64,000 nt of DNA from Natribaculum breve (lineage in GTDB: Archaea; Halobacteriota; Halobacteria; Halobacteriales; Natrialbaceae). Of this stretch, positions 18,687 through 28,441 are shown piece after piece (the stretch's first letter is position 1; the number at the start of each line of letters is the position of its first letter). Below the pieces are notes generated by a model. It saw only the letters and a program-made list of their open reading frames with translations. It searched no databases and was not told the origin of the DNA. Location: contig NZ_CP095392.1 of assembly GCF_023008585.1 (NCBI RefSeq), positions 209,802 to 273,801 of the forward strand, read 5' to 3'. A program made the position numbers and the translations under genes.

Positions 18687-19756
18687 TACTCACGGACATA
18701 AGTACGTAAAGACATCTGGCACGTTGATCTCGTCCAGTGCACAGAGAGCAGCATCACGAAGTTCGTCAAGCGTTTCGAATAGGCGGTTGCCGAGTGATTG
18801 ATCGAGTTGTCGCCAGCACTCTTCCGCGGGGTTCAGCTCTGGTGAACCCCGCGGAAGGTAACACAGTTCGATCGGAGTACCTTCAACGAACTCTTGGACT
18901 CTGTTCGCCGTGAAATACGAGGCGTTGTCGAGGACAACGCAGATTTTCTCGCCGAACTCGGTCTGGAGAGCGTCCAGAAAACGAATCGTCGTGTCGCTGT
19001 TGAAGTTCTCTTCGCAGGGGAGAAAGAACGTCTCATCAGTATCGCTGACTGCACCGAGAAGTTTGATGCTGTCCCACGCGCCCGTCACCGGGAGTGACGG
19101 GCGCTCACCCTTGGGAAACCATGCGTGAATCAGTGTCGAGAGAACCTGTCGCGTCTGATCAATGGCTAAGATCGTGTATTCGTCGTCCAGGTTGTCGCGC
19201 TTTTTTTGAACCCGTCTTGCCATGCTTCCTGTGCTCTCTCATCGGATTTGTGAAACTCCGGCCGGGCTGTCTTCCAGGACAGCCCGGCCTCGGTCATCAA
19301 TCGTCGAACGTGACGCTCACTGTACTCAACGTCGAATTCCTCGGCGAGATAGTGACGAGCTAGTGGAACGGACCACGCAGGCGCGTCAAGTCCAACTTCC
19401 TCTGGAGACTTGTGAAGCGCTTCAACGAACTGTTCATGCTCTTTGTCGGAGAGTTTTGAGGGCCTTCCTGAACGGTGCTCGTCGTAGACGACCTCCTCGA
19501 ACGGCTCGTCGGCGAGCCGTTCGAGTCGATCAAGCCACCGCGAGAGCCAGCCAGCAGTGTATCCATAGCGTTCAGCGACCTCTTGTAGCGTTGCACCGTC
19601 TTCTTCAAGGTAATTGATCGCCGCCATGAGCCGTTGTGATGGCTTTTTTCCCTCGACCTCCGCCAAGGCCTGGCGGAGGTCTTCGGTAGAGACGTTGTCG
19701 AGAGAGGTCATATCGGAGTAACGTGCTTTTCTTTGAAATATTTTTGGCTGACAGTA
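18687..19756 (-). mobile_element. IS630-type element, copy 3
   Basis: 1070 bp, minus orientation. Low end TACTCACGGACATAAGTACG, high end (complement) TACTGTCAGCCAAAAATATT. It is flanked by TCA at 18684-18686 and 19757-19759. It is a close homologue of copy 2, only about 1 kb away in the same orientation, so the two could recombine and delete the DNA between them. Confidence 0.88.
18690..19711 (-). CDS. IS630 family transposase (two frames, predicted -1 frameshift)
   Basis: ORF A (19711 down to 19166) has the HTH block LQEVAERYGYTAGWLSRWLD and ends KKSATTWTTNTRS-stop. ORF B (down to 18690) supplies ILAIDQTRQVLSTLIHAWF, ICVVLDNASYFTANRV and GSPELNPAEECWRQLD (D, D, E). The junction is again an A7 run on the minus strand (19207-19201) within TTCAAAAAAAGCGCG. 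It is highly similar to the copy 2 transposase, with scattered substitutions. Confidence 0.85.
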
Positions 19757-19759
19757 TCA

Positions 19760-20779
19760 ATCCATCCAGCAGATGCGTTCGAACTATATTTGGACGAACG
19801 GCGAGCTGAGGTAACTCCAAATACACTTCAAGCTCACAAATACCGAATAGGGCATTTTCTCCGGTGGTGCGAACAAGAAAACCTCACCGACCTGAATGAA
19901 TTAACAGGGCGCCAGTTGCACGAATATAAGGTCTGGCGACGAAAAGAAGGCGAATTAAATAACGTTACTGTGAAAACGCAGATGGACACCCTACGTGTTT
20001 TCATAAAGTTTTGCGAGTCAATCGACGCAGTCACGCCAAATCTACACGAGAAAGTGTTATCTCCGAAACTCAACCGAGGTGATAACCAGAAGAACGATAT
20101 TCTCACAGAAGACGCGGCGCATAGCCTTTTAGACTACCTCTATCAGTTTGAATACGCATCGTTTGCTCACGTCCTGATCCGTCTTCTTTGGACCACAGGG
20201 ATGCGAGTCGGAGCAGCACATGCACTTGACGTGGAAGATTACCATGCTGATGATCGGTATCTCGAAATTCGACATCGTAAATCGACACCACTGAAAAACA
20301 AGGAGGAAGGAGAGCGGTTAGTTGCACTTGATCCAGAAAGTTGTGAGATTCTCGATGATTGGATTCAGCACCAGCGACCAAAATCCCTGGATGATTATGG
20401 TCGAGAGCCTCTACTGGCAACTACCCATGGTCGAGCCCACAAAAATACACTCCGAATGACAGTCTATCGATGGACTCGACCGTGTGTGTACAACAGTTAT
20501 TGTCCGCACAGCCGAAATCTTAGTGAATGCGAAGCACTAAATGATCATCAAAAATCAGCGAGCCTCTGCCCTTCATCAGTTGCTCCTCATGCGATACGCA
20601 GAGGTTCTATCACGTATCATCTGACAAAAAATGTCCCAACAGAGGTTGTAAGCAATCGCATGAATGTAAGCTCGAAAGTACTAGAGATACATTATGACAA
20701 GAGGAGCGAGGAAACAAAAATGGAGCAGCGACGGCGTTACTTGGAAGATCGTCCGTCAACACGATTCCGCCGTCACTGA
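19760..20779 (+). CDS. Tyrosine recombinase/integrase, body (5' end separated by IS630)
   Basis: About 340 residues of a haloarchaeal XerC/D-like integrase. The SAM-like N-terminal domain (VTPNTLQAHKYRIGHFLRWC) is followed by the catalytic domain: Arg in WTTGMRVGAAHALDVED, Lys in RHRKSTPLK, HAIRRGS as the H-x-x-R box, and the nucleophile Tyr in VLEIHYDKRS. The usual second His/Trp before Tyr is replaced by Asn (SNRMNVSSK), as in other haloarchaeal relatives. Only eight native codons are cut off. A TTG at 19733 inside the IS end is in frame (KYFWLTVSIHPADAFE), so a functional hybrid protein may be made. Confidence 0.82.
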   Translation: MHPADAFELYLDERRAEVTPNTLQAHKYRIGHFLRWCEQENLTDLNELTGRQLHEYKVWRRKEGELNNVTVKTQMDTLRVFIKFCESIDAVTPNLHEKVLSPKLNRGDNQKNDILTEDAAHSLLDYLYQFEYASFAHVLIRLLWTTGMRVGAAHALDVEDYHADDRYLEIRHRKSTPLKNKEEGERLVALDPESCEILDDWIQHQRPKSLDDYGREPLLATTHGRAHKNTLRMTVYRWTRPCVYNSYCPHSRNLSECEALNDHQKSASLCPSSVAPHAIRRGSITYHLTKNVPTEVVSNRMNVSSKVLEIHYDKRSEETKMEQRRRYLEDRPSTRFRRH

Positions 20780-20939
20780 TGCTACTTGTCAAATTAAGTG
20801 AGTGAATCGGCTACTTATCATAGCAGCCAAACTAGCCCCTGGTCAGCAAATAACGATCTACAGGTTGCTTTTGCAGAGAGATCATAGAACGGTTATCACA
20901 CCTGCGACGTGAGAGCTTTAATTCGATCAGTACAGATAA

Positions 20940-21221
20940 CTACTGGGCGTCCTCAACCGGTACTAAATCCCGGTGTCGAAATGAAATTGGCAGCTCTTTA
21001 CCTGTTTCTACGTCTTGAAGAGTATACGAGTATGCATCCGTGGTTCGACCGGTTTCTGCACTAAGGTCGTCCGTGAGAACTTCGATAATCTCACAGACTA
21101 CACCATGGTACCGAGAATCAGGATCGTCAAAGCTTATGTAAATTTGTACCCGGCCACCGACTGCGTACGGATCGCTTGCCGGTTGCGGGATATCCTCCAT
21201 TGATTTGTTTTGAATCGACAA
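20940..21221 (-). CDS. Small haloarchaeal protein (DUF8139-like)
   Basis: 93 residues, likely a small beta-barrel: VGGRVQIYISFDDPDSRYHG, VCEIIEVLTDDLS and a closing ISFRHRDLVPVEDA. The arrangement (a GDRV-like strand, a YHG turn, a terminal FRHRDL) resembles small plasmid-encoded haloarchaeal proteins annotated as DUF8139. Function unknown. Monocistronic; about 360 bp downstream of the mcrC end and transcribed in the same direction. Confidence 0.6.
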   Translation of the reverse strand: MSIQNKSMEDIPQPASDPYAVGGRVQIYISFDDPDSRYHGVVCEIIEVLTDDLSAETGRTTDAYSYTLQDVETGKELPISFRHRDLVPVEDAQ

Positions 21222-21580
21222 TCACTATCAATCCATCGGCACGTTCACGCGAGCAATTATCGGTACATTCGGCTCACTCCTGTGTGGAGTTTATGTCCCA
21301 GATTCGACTGATAACTCATACAACTTTGGCCACATATTCCTAATACGAATCGTATTCCCAATGGGAAAGGGTCTACGACAATTGAAGTGGAGGGGTCAGG
21401 TGAATCGCCATACAACGGCGGGTCCTATTGTCTTACTGCTTTTACGAGAACATTCAACCGCTTCGTCACTGACGGATTCCTTGAGGTAGCCTTCAGGATC
21501 GTTCCAGAGTGACACCTCAAGCGACGTGGGTTTTCACCGAATGTCGCTGTCGCTTAGTGATTCATCAGAATCAAAACCAC
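21222..21580. other. Gap with IS5-end remnant
   Basis: About 360 bp without a gene. At 21400-21422 the minus strand reads CCCGCCGTTGTATGGCGATT, nearly the same as the sequence just after the IS5 transposase stop at 2909-2926. It is probably the right end of a lost IS5 copy, marking the border of the defence island. Confidence 0.5.
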
Positions 21581-22852
21581 TCAATTGAAGAGAATATCAT
21601 TCACGGATTGGTTGATAGCTGTTTCAAATTTGTCTGTGAATTCACCGTATGACTCTACTTCCACAGCAGTCGGTAGTTCACAAAGAGATAGAGTAAATCG
21701 GCCAGCTACAGTCGACTGAGACTTGTTCTTCCCACCACAATAAGGATAAATGAGTAATCCTGGTGCGTCCCGAGCAAGCATATAGGAAGTCATCTGGTAG
21801 AAATCCGGATTTTTTGGAGAGTCAATTTTCCATTTTGCATCACCCACAAGTCGCACAGTGCCAGTCTCGTCATATACTGTAATATCTGGCTTCAAAGTTA
21901 CAGAGTGTCTCCCGCCGGTAAGTAACGTCTGTGACTGCTCTTGAGCTTCGACCCGCCAACCATCCCAATCCGAAAACATGTTCTTTACTGCGCGTTCAAC
22001 GGCGTTCTCGTAGACTGTATTCATGTTCACAAGCATCGCAAAGGAGACGCTCGAGCCGGCTTCAAGCTCTGAAATAAATGCGTTCCCGATAATGAGACGA
22101 GCGAGTCGAAGGATGTCCTCATAATGCTCGGATAGGCGTGAAATCTGAACGGAGTCAATCTGCTGAACGGATATTGGTGTAAGTTCTACCCGGCGACGCA
22201 GAATCTGTTGGTGCTGGCGAAGCGATCGTACAATCGTCGAATCCGACACCATTCCAAGGAGGATTGATGTAGCATAGAGAATCGCTTGATTGGCAATGAT
22301 ATCGTGAGTTAGCTCGTCATAGGTGCACTCGAAAGCCGTAGGGGCTGGGGGTTGACGCTGAAGTTGTTTTTGTATGTTGAGTTGACCGCGCAGATGTGAT
22401 TCTGTTCCGCTTGTTCGACGATAATCGCTGTGTATCCCACGATTCAAAATCCGTCGGAGTTCCGCTTCGAACAATGCTCCTAGTGCATCGAGAAACGTCT
22501 GCCCACGCTTATACTGAGTCTGTGATTCAAATGTTGTCGCAGTCGTGTCGTGGGAGTATCGTAACAAATACAGAAGGTTCGTTCCTGCTGCTTTCGGCTG
22601 AATTTGTACCGTAGGACCGTCACGAAGCGAAACGATACCGACGTACTGGGTAGCCGTCAGAATTGCCTTTCCATCTCTATTGTAGTGCAGCTTAATTCGA
22701 TCACCATCCCGCTCCTGACCACCATTTACTTCGAGCTCCAGCATCGAAGCTGCAGTTTCAGATAGCTCAAATGGCTCCGAAGACTCATACTCACCAAGTA
22801 CAATATCGGCCTCAATATCTTCAGACCCATTAGTACGACTGGTGAAGGACAT
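21581..22852 (-). CDS. mcrC: McrC, nuclease subunit of a McrBC-type restriction system
   Basis: 423 residues. The N-terminal part has ILTATQYVGIVSLRDGPTVQ and QIQPKAAGTNLLYLLRYSHD, typical of McrC. The middle MLVNMNTVYENAVERAV corresponds to the conserved MN..FE..V helix. The PD-(D/E)XK site is visible as KPDITVYDE, then LVGDAKWK (PD...D-A-K). It would cut DNA when bound to the McrB GTPase motor. Its start lies one base from the mcrB stop, so the two are translationally coupled. Full length for the family; no defects seen. Confidence 0.93.
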   Translation of the reverse strand: MSFTSRTNGSEDIEADIVLGEYESSEPFELSETAASMLELEVNGGQERDGDRIKLHYNRDGKAILTATQYVGIVSLRDGPTVQIQPKAAGTNLLYLLRYSHDTTATTFESQTQYKRGQTFLDALGALFEAELRRILNRGIHSDYRRTSGTESHLRGQLNIQKQLQRQPPAPTAFECTYDELTHDIIANQAILYATSILLGMVSDSTIVRSLRQHQQILRRRVELTPISVQQIDSVQISRLSEHYEDILRLARLIIGNAFISELEAGSSVSFAMLVNMNTVYENAVERAVKNMFSDWDGWRVEAQEQSQTLLTGGRHSVTLKPDITVYDETGTVRLVGDAKWKIDSPKNPDFYQMTSYMLARDAPGLLIYPYCGGKNKSQSTVAGRFTLSLCELPTAVEVESYGEFTDKFETAINQSVNDILFN

Positions 22853-22853
22853 T

Positions 22854-25385
22854 TCAGTTCACAGTCTCTGCCTCTTCAGGGTCAAATTCGGGGACGAACG
22901 GTGCAAGAGCGCGACTAAGGTCATCCTGACCAAATGGTTTAATCTGCTCACGAGACCAGTCAAACAGCTCATCACCATCTCCACTAAACAGCGACTCTCG
23001 AATCCGTTCATACTGGCCAAAGAAGTACTCCTCGAGAAGTGGAAGGATTTCAAATCGCCAAGTATCCACAATATCTTGCTCGGTTTCCACACCGAATAAG
23101 AATGAGTGGCCGATTTGCTTTCCACGACCAAGATCGGGTTCATTGCGGATTCGTTTATTAAGTAGGTGAATTGCAATCAGCGACTGTGAGAGAAGCTGTT
23201 GGTCGGATGTAGGTGAAGTCGCGATGTCCCGTATCTCTTCCCACGTTCCCAGACCAAACTCATCACGAAGTAAATCCAAATTCGGTGGGAACGCGAGAAA
23301 CCGGAACCTGCGGCGAAGAGCAGCATCGACCAGTGCAATCGACCGGTCTGCTGTGTTCATAGTCCCAATTAGATAGAGATTCGGTGGAATTGTAAATTGG
23401 TCTCCAGAGTGTGCGAGTGTTATCGAAGCCTCATCGTCTCCACCAAGGCGTTTGTCAGCCTCGAGCCCGGTGATCGTTTCACCGAAGATTTGAGCGAGAT
23501 TTCCACGGTTGATTTCGTCGATGACAAGCACATAACGACGCGGTTCTTCATCATCTGGCGTTGCATAATATTCCTGCCTTGCCTTGTTCGCAAATTCGAG
23601 GAAAACTCCAGGCACCTCCTCGTATTTGACGCTTCCATCTTCGGTTGTGTCGACGCTCAATCCCTCGATAAAGTCCTCGTAAGTGAAAGAGGGGTGGAAC
23701 GTTACTGTATCTAACTGCCCAATATGGGGATCAAATTCATCTTGTTGATTGAGCCACCAGCGGGCAAATCGCCGCGCTGTGTATGTCTTTCCAGTACCTG
23801 GAGGTCCATAGAATACCATCTGTTTAGATGATAGCAGTTGGCGAGCAATCTCGTCTGCGCGCTCTGGCTTCTCAGCAGGCTCAAGCGGCTCTGAGTCGTC
23901 TGGCAGAGGGTCTTCGAGGATCGGCGACTCTATCTCGTAGTTCTTGTTGAGTATCGTTCGAGTCTTTACTTGGTTCATATTCGTAGATACCCCAACAGAT
24001 TCCTGGAGTTCCCTAAAGAGAACAAAAAAGAGGGTCTCTGAATCGCCAACTTGATTCGTTCGACCGACTCCGAGATGGTCTGCGGCCTCAGCAAACTCAT
24101 CTTCCCAATCTGTGTACAGACGCCGAATCAACTCACAATGTGTGGCTTCCGTCTGGGTGAGTTCGGCATTCGGTTGAACACTAGATAGACTCTCGGTAAA
24201 TGCCTCAACGATGGACCCCGCAAAGGAATTTAAGAACCATTCCCGACCTCGATCACCAAAAGGTAATCGAATACGCACGTCAACGACCGCCTCACTTACG
24301 CTGTCGTATTGGTCAGCATTTGCTGGTTGTGGGACGTCCCAGAACCTTTGACGAGCGACGGTTAAGATATGGGGTAACTCCGCAGTAAAGAGGTAGAGGA
24401 GATCAAGTGGACACTCGGTGAAATATGCGCCCTGTGCAAACTGATAATTTTTATCGTACACGAGCCCACTGTTCTCCTCATAAATTTGCTTCAGACGGTC
24501 CCGATATTCTTCGTTCTGAAGTAAGCGATCGTCGATGTCAATTGGGTTGGGGAACTCTTCATAGCCACCAAGGGGTAGGAAATAACCCTCTCCCCGAGCT
24601 TCCGACTCCCAGGAGCCATCAGGTGGCCCCTCAAAATCTGTCTGAAGCGTTGATGCGACCGTCGAAATCCCATACAGCTTTCGCTTGTCTTTGAGAATGT
24701 GAAGTACTATGTCGCCAACCTGTGGTTCACGAAGCGTTCCGTAGATGTCGTGTCCATTTTTGGATTCGCTTCGTGAGAAAACCGCAGATCCAAGCGGATA
24801 TTCGCCATCTGGCTGTTTGTACGGTTTGTCATCAATAGATGTGAGTTCGATATATACAGACGGTTCGTCTCGTGCAGATTGAAGCAACTGCTCGATGGAG
24901 CCGTACTCATCGACTACGTTGGCAACGACGGAATCATCGGGGACAACCGTTCTCGTGAGGGCATCCTGACCAACATTGAGTAGTTCGTGAAGGCGATAAC
25001 TTTCGAGATCAATAGGAATCGGAATTTCGAGTACGAGGACCGTTTCGCTGAACTCTTCTCGAGGCTGGATATTGTGGCCTGAACGCTGATCAATATGGTC
25101 GGCAAGTCGGTCAGCGATATTTGAGTCAGCTATGATCTTATGAACTCGCGCTGCCCACGAGTATCGGTTGCTTCCACGATAAAATAAGACATAATCGCCC
25201 TCTGCGATCGAAGATGGATCCAGGTGATCTGGCTCTGGGACTGGCCATAGATGGGTCATTTCTCCAGATTCGCTCGCAAGATATGGGGAGGGAAGATCAT
25301 ATTCGATCCCACGGTGAACAAGTTCATCGAAAATGGCTTGCTCTGTCGGGCTAGTAGCGGAAGCCAGCACGATCCCGTTTGTCAT
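22854..25385 (-). CDS. mcrB: McrB-type AAA+ GTPase with N-terminal EVE/PUA-like domains
   Basis: 843 residues. The C-terminal AAA+ motor has Walker A GPPGTGKT (about residue 525), Walker B YVLVIDEINRGNLAQIFGE (about 620) and LYLIGTMNTADRSIALVDAA, the McrB N-x-x-D signature. The N-terminal half seems to hold two PUA-superfamily (EVE-like) modules: AEGDYVLFYRGSNRYSWAAR near residue 65 and VGDIVLHILKDKRKLYGIS near residue 210. In other McrB variants EVE domains read modified cytosines. Upstream of mcrC, same strand; divergent from the SNF2 helicase gene with a shared 200-bp promoter region. Confidence 0.92.
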   Translation of the reverse strand: MTNGIVLASATSPTEQAIFDELVHRGIEYDLPSPYLASESGEMTHLWPVPEPDHLDPSSIAEGDYVLFYRGSNRYSWAARVHKIIADSNIADRLADHIDQRSGHNIQPREEFSETVLVLEIPIPIDLESYRLHELLNVGQDALTRTVVPDDSVVANVVDEYGSIEQLLQSARDEPSVYIELTSIDDKPYKQPDGEYPLGSAVFSRSESKNGHDIYGTLREPQVGDIVLHILKDKRKLYGISTVASTLQTDFEGPPDGSWESEARGEGYFLPLGGYEEFPNPIDIDDRLLQNEEYRDRLKQIYEENSGLVYDKNYQFAQGAYFTECPLDLLYLFTAELPHILTVARQRFWDVPQPANADQYDSVSEAVVDVRIRLPFGDRGREWFLNSFAGSIVEAFTESLSSVQPNAELTQTEATHCELIRRLYTDWEDEFAEAADHLGVGRTNQVGDSETLFFVLFRELQESVGVSTNMNQVKTRTILNKNYEIESPILEDPLPDDSEPLEPAEKPERADEIARQLLSSKQMVFYGPPGTGKTYTARRFARWWLNQQDEFDPHIGQLDTVTFHPSFTYEDFIEGLSVDTTEDGSVKYEEVPGVFLEFANKARQEYYATPDDEEPRRYVLVIDEINRGNLAQIFGETITGLEADKRLGGDDEASITLAHSGDQFTIPPNLYLIGTMNTADRSIALVDAALRRRFRFLAFPPNLDLLRDEFGLGTWEEIRDIATSPTSDQQLLSQSLIAIHLLNKRIRNEPDLGRGKQIGHSFLFGVETEQDIVDTWRFEILPLLEEYFFGQYERIRESLFSGDGDELFDWSREQIKPFGQDDLSRALAPFVPEFDPEEAETVN

Positions 25386-25585
25386 TATCCTAGTCGGGAC
25401 ACTACACCTACATAATAACTAGGTGAATCTATAGAATGAGCTTCAAAGCAAAAGCTCACAAATCAATTAGACGTCATAGATCATCTGTAAGGAAAACACA
25501 AGAGGGGAAGCTATAAGTTATCAACAGGTCATGTCCCCGGTATTCGCTTGCAAGCTTTCCGACCACCCATGCTTCCATATATAAA
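25386..25585. promoter_or_regulatory. Divergent promoter region between mcrB and the SNF2 helicase gene
   Basis: 200 AT-rich bases separate the two divergent start codons. A TATA-like CATATATAAAATG directly abuts the plus-strand ATG at 25586, so the true plus-strand promoter probably lies further upstream. No perfect inverted repeat was found. It would allow joint control of the McrBC and DISARM-like arms. Confidence 0.45.
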
Positions 25586-28441
25586 ATGAGCGTTGAACCA
25601 AGCCAACTTCTTCCAGGGACGGTTATTCGCAACCGGAATCGACTCTGGCGCGTAGACGCTGTCGATGGTAATACTGTTACTGCGACGGCGCTCGATGGGC
25701 CAACATCCACGCACAGATTCTATGCACCAATCGAGGACATCGAAGAGGGGAGTCTTCCAGCACCTGATTCGACGAAAATGGGAAATCCTCAATTTCAGGA
25801 TCTACTTGTTCAATCGAATCGGTTGTCGATGCTTCACGGCACGGCACCCCTCATGAGCTTACAGAGGTCGCGGGTTATCCCGACCGAGTATCAGCTCACA
25901 CCAGTTGTGATGGGGCTCGATATGCCGTCAGTTCGTCTCTTGCTCGCAGACGACGTCGGTCTGGGGAAGACGATCGAAGCTGGCTTGATCACGAGCGAAC
26001 TACTTGCTCGAAACCGCGCGGAGCGTATCCTGATTGTAACTCCAGCGAACCTCCGTGATCAGTGGCGTGAAGCGTTCAATCACTTCTTCCACATCGATGC
26101 GCAAATCACGGATCGGCGGAACCGAAGGGCAATGGAAAAAGAGGTGCCCCCCGGCACCAGTGTCTGGGAGTATTATTCGAAACACATTGTTTCGATCGAC
26201 TACGCTAAACAGGCCCATATCCGAAACCAAATTCTCGGACAGGATTGGGATCTCGTGATCATCGACGAAGCCCACCAAGCTGCTCGTCCTCACACAACGA
26301 CGGCCAATCAGTCCCCGTCGAAACAACGCTGGGAGTTTGCACAGGACATCACTGAAGCGACGACACACGCTCTATTACTGACTGCGACGCCGCACAACGG
26401 GTACACTGATAGCTACGCAAGTTTGCTTCGAATGGTGAATCCCGAGATCGTTTCTGGGGATGCGCACAATCCTTCGATCAATCGGGACGTCGCAAAGCGT
26501 CATGTAGTACAGCGTCGTCGTGAAGACGTTGAGGAATGGTTTGGGGAAGACGGACATAATCCGTTCCCAGAACGGGATCAAGACACAGTCGAGGTGTCTC
26601 CCACCGACTACGAAAAGAAGGCCTACAACGAGGTTAGGTCATACGGGGATACCCTCGTCGAAGCGGCGCAAAAGTCAGACAACCAGGCGCTCGGTCAGTG
26701 GACCGTCGTTCACTTCCTCAAGCGAGCGTTGTCGAGCCCAGAGGCACTCCGACAGTCGTTACGAAATCGCCGCGATAAGCTGACTGACCGGCTCGAGGAA
26801 CTCGAGTCGGATGATGAGAGCGCTGATGAGAGCGCTGGCGTGTCGGAGCAACTTGCGCAGGCGAATGCGCTCGACAGCGACCCCGGTGAAGAATACTCCG
26901 AAGCTGAGCTTGGCGAACGAGTGGAGCGGGTTGTGTCGGGAGACCGCTCTGCAATCGAGATGGAACTGGTGGATCTCGAAAATACGTTAGAGGCCGCAGA
27001 AAAAGTCACAAAAACGCGTGATAGCAAGTTACAGCGGTTACTCGAGCAAACGCTCCCAGCACGGTTCACGAGCGGGGGAACGATCATCTTCACCAAATAC
27101 GTTGACACCCTCGAATATCTCGAGGAGCAAGTCGGAGACTTCCTCGAGGACAACTATCCTGACGTCGAGCTGTACACCCTGTTCGGGGAATTGAGCGACG
27201 GCGAACGTCACGAACGATTCCAGGACTTTGCGGACTCGGATCGTGGTGTGCTGATCGCGACGGACGTGATCAGCGAAGGGATGAACCTCCAACACGCCGC
27301 GAACCAGGTGATCCACTACGAGCTACCATGGAATCCAAACCGTCTCGAGCAGCGAAACGGCCGAGTCGACCGCTATGGGCAGAAAGAGGACACCGTCTAT
27401 ATTCGGACGATGGTCGTCGATGACCCGATGGATCGGACGGTTCTCAAGAAGTTAATCGAGAAGGCTCAAGAAATTCGTTCGGAGTACGGATTTTCACCAC
27501 CGTATCTCGGAGACGATGAAGGTATCCTACAGTTATTAAATGAAGACGAACTGAACGACGTTATGCCCCAACGGACGCTGGGTCAGTTCGCTTCAGGTGA
27601 ATCCACCGAGAGCGAGGAGCACGCATTCGACGATCAGGTCTTGGAACGCATCAAGGACGAATCGTTCTACAACCACAATGAAGTAGATCTGTCGGAGGTA
27701 AAACAACGGCTGGAAGAGACACAAAAACTGCTTGGTGGTCCAGATGCTGTTGAGACGTTCGTAAAGAGTGCGCTCGACTTATTCAACTGTCCAGTCGAAC
27801 AGAAAGTTGACCAGACATATACCATTAGGATCACGTCCGACGATCTACGCGGTCCAGATATCAAAGAAGAGTATGAGGGTGTGTCGTTCGATCCAGAACG
27901 GACGGCAGAAGATAACGACCTCGAGATGCTCGACATCGCTCATCCGCTGGTTCAGAGACTCATTGAGGCCGTGAAAGAGGTCGCGTTGACCAGTGACGAG
28001 CGATATGGCCGGACCGCAATGCGTGGAACCGATGCAGTCAACGAGCCCGTTGCGCTGTACACGGCGAAAGTCCGGTACTTCGCGCATACGGGTGACGATC
28101 CGACTGTGATGGAAGAACTCCTTCAGGTCGCTCTTCCGCTCTATGGAGATAAACCATTCTCTGAAGACGAACTCCAAGAGCTTCTAAACGCAGAGTCAAC
28201 TGCCGCGAGTCGGACGAAACAAGAGTGGCAGCGTGACCTCGAGGCGGCGATCGAACACGATGAGTATGACATGACGATTAAGCGACGTGCCGATCAACGC
28301 CGTGAGGAGATCGAGGAAGAACGCAGTCAAATGCGCGAAAAACTGCAGGAAGCAGGCTATGGCGAGTCGATGACCGGCATAGATAACCTCTCCGTTGCGA
28401 GTACGGATCTGCTGACTGTCGGACTGTACTACCCAGCATAA
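25586..28441 (+). CDS. SNF2-family helicase, DrmD-like (DISARM-type)
   Basis: 951 residues. The SNF2 ATPase core starts after a ~100-residue N-terminal domain: motif I LLLADDVGLGKTIEAGLI (about residue 120), motif II DLVIIDEAHQAARP (about 225), motif III LLLTATPHNGYTDSY, and C-terminal motifs TDVISEGMNLQHA and RLEQRNGRVDRYGQ (about 585). The long C-terminal extension ends in a coiled coil (RREEIEEERSQMREKLQEAG). RapA/SNF2 proteins of this type followed by a huge adenine methylase are the DrmD-DrmMI pair of class 1 DISARM. The stop overlaps the next start by one base (TAATG), showing an operon. Confidence 0.85.
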   Translation: MSVEPSQLLPGTVIRNRNRLWRVDAVDGNTVTATALDGPTSTHRFYAPIEDIEEGSLPAPDSTKMGNPQFQDLLVQSNRLSMLHGTAPLMSLQRSRVIPTEYQLTPVVMGLDMPSVRLLLADDVGLGKTIEAGLITSELLARNRAERILIVTPANLRDQWREAFNHFFHIDAQITDRRNRRAMEKEVPPGTSVWEYYSKHIVSIDYAKQAHIRNQILGQDWDLVIIDEAHQAARPHTTTANQSPSKQRWEFAQDITEATTHALLLTATPHNGYTDSYASLLRMVNPEIVSGDAHNPSINRDVAKRHVVQRRREDVEEWFGEDGHNPFPERDQDTVEVSPTDYEKKAYNEVRSYGDTLVEAAQKSDNQALGQWTVVHFLKRALSSPEALRQSLRNRRDKLTDRLEELESDDESADESAGVSEQLAQANALDSDPGEEYSEAELGERVERVVSGDRSAIEMELVDLENTLEAAEKVTKTRDSKLQRLLEQTLPARFTSGGTIIFTKYVDTLEYLEEQVGDFLEDNYPDVELYTLFGELSDGERHERFQDFADSDRGVLIATDVISEGMNLQHAANQVIHYELPWNPNRLEQRNGRVDRYGQKEDTVYIRTMVVDDPMDRTVLKKLIEKAQEIRSEYGFSPPYLGDDEGILQLLNEDELNDVMPQRTLGQFASGESTESEEHAFDDQVLERIKDESFYNHNEVDLSEVKQRLEETQKLLGGPDAVETFVKSALDLFNCPVEQKVDQTYTIRITSDDLRGPDIKEEYEGVSFDPERTAEDNDLEMLDIAHPLVQRLIEAVKEVALTSDERYGRTAMRGTDAVNEPVALYTAKVRYFAHTGDDPTVMEELLQVALPLYGDKPFSEDELQELLNAESTAASRTKQEWQRDLEAAIEHDEYDMTIKRRADQRREEIEEERSQMREKLQEAGYGESMTGIDNLSVASTDLLTVGLYYPA

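Noticed and set aside
25577..25586. TATATAAA as the promoter of the SNF2 gene
   Set aside because: It directly abuts the start codon; a TATA box would place transcription start about 25 bp inside the gene, so it is unlikely to be the promoter for this start.
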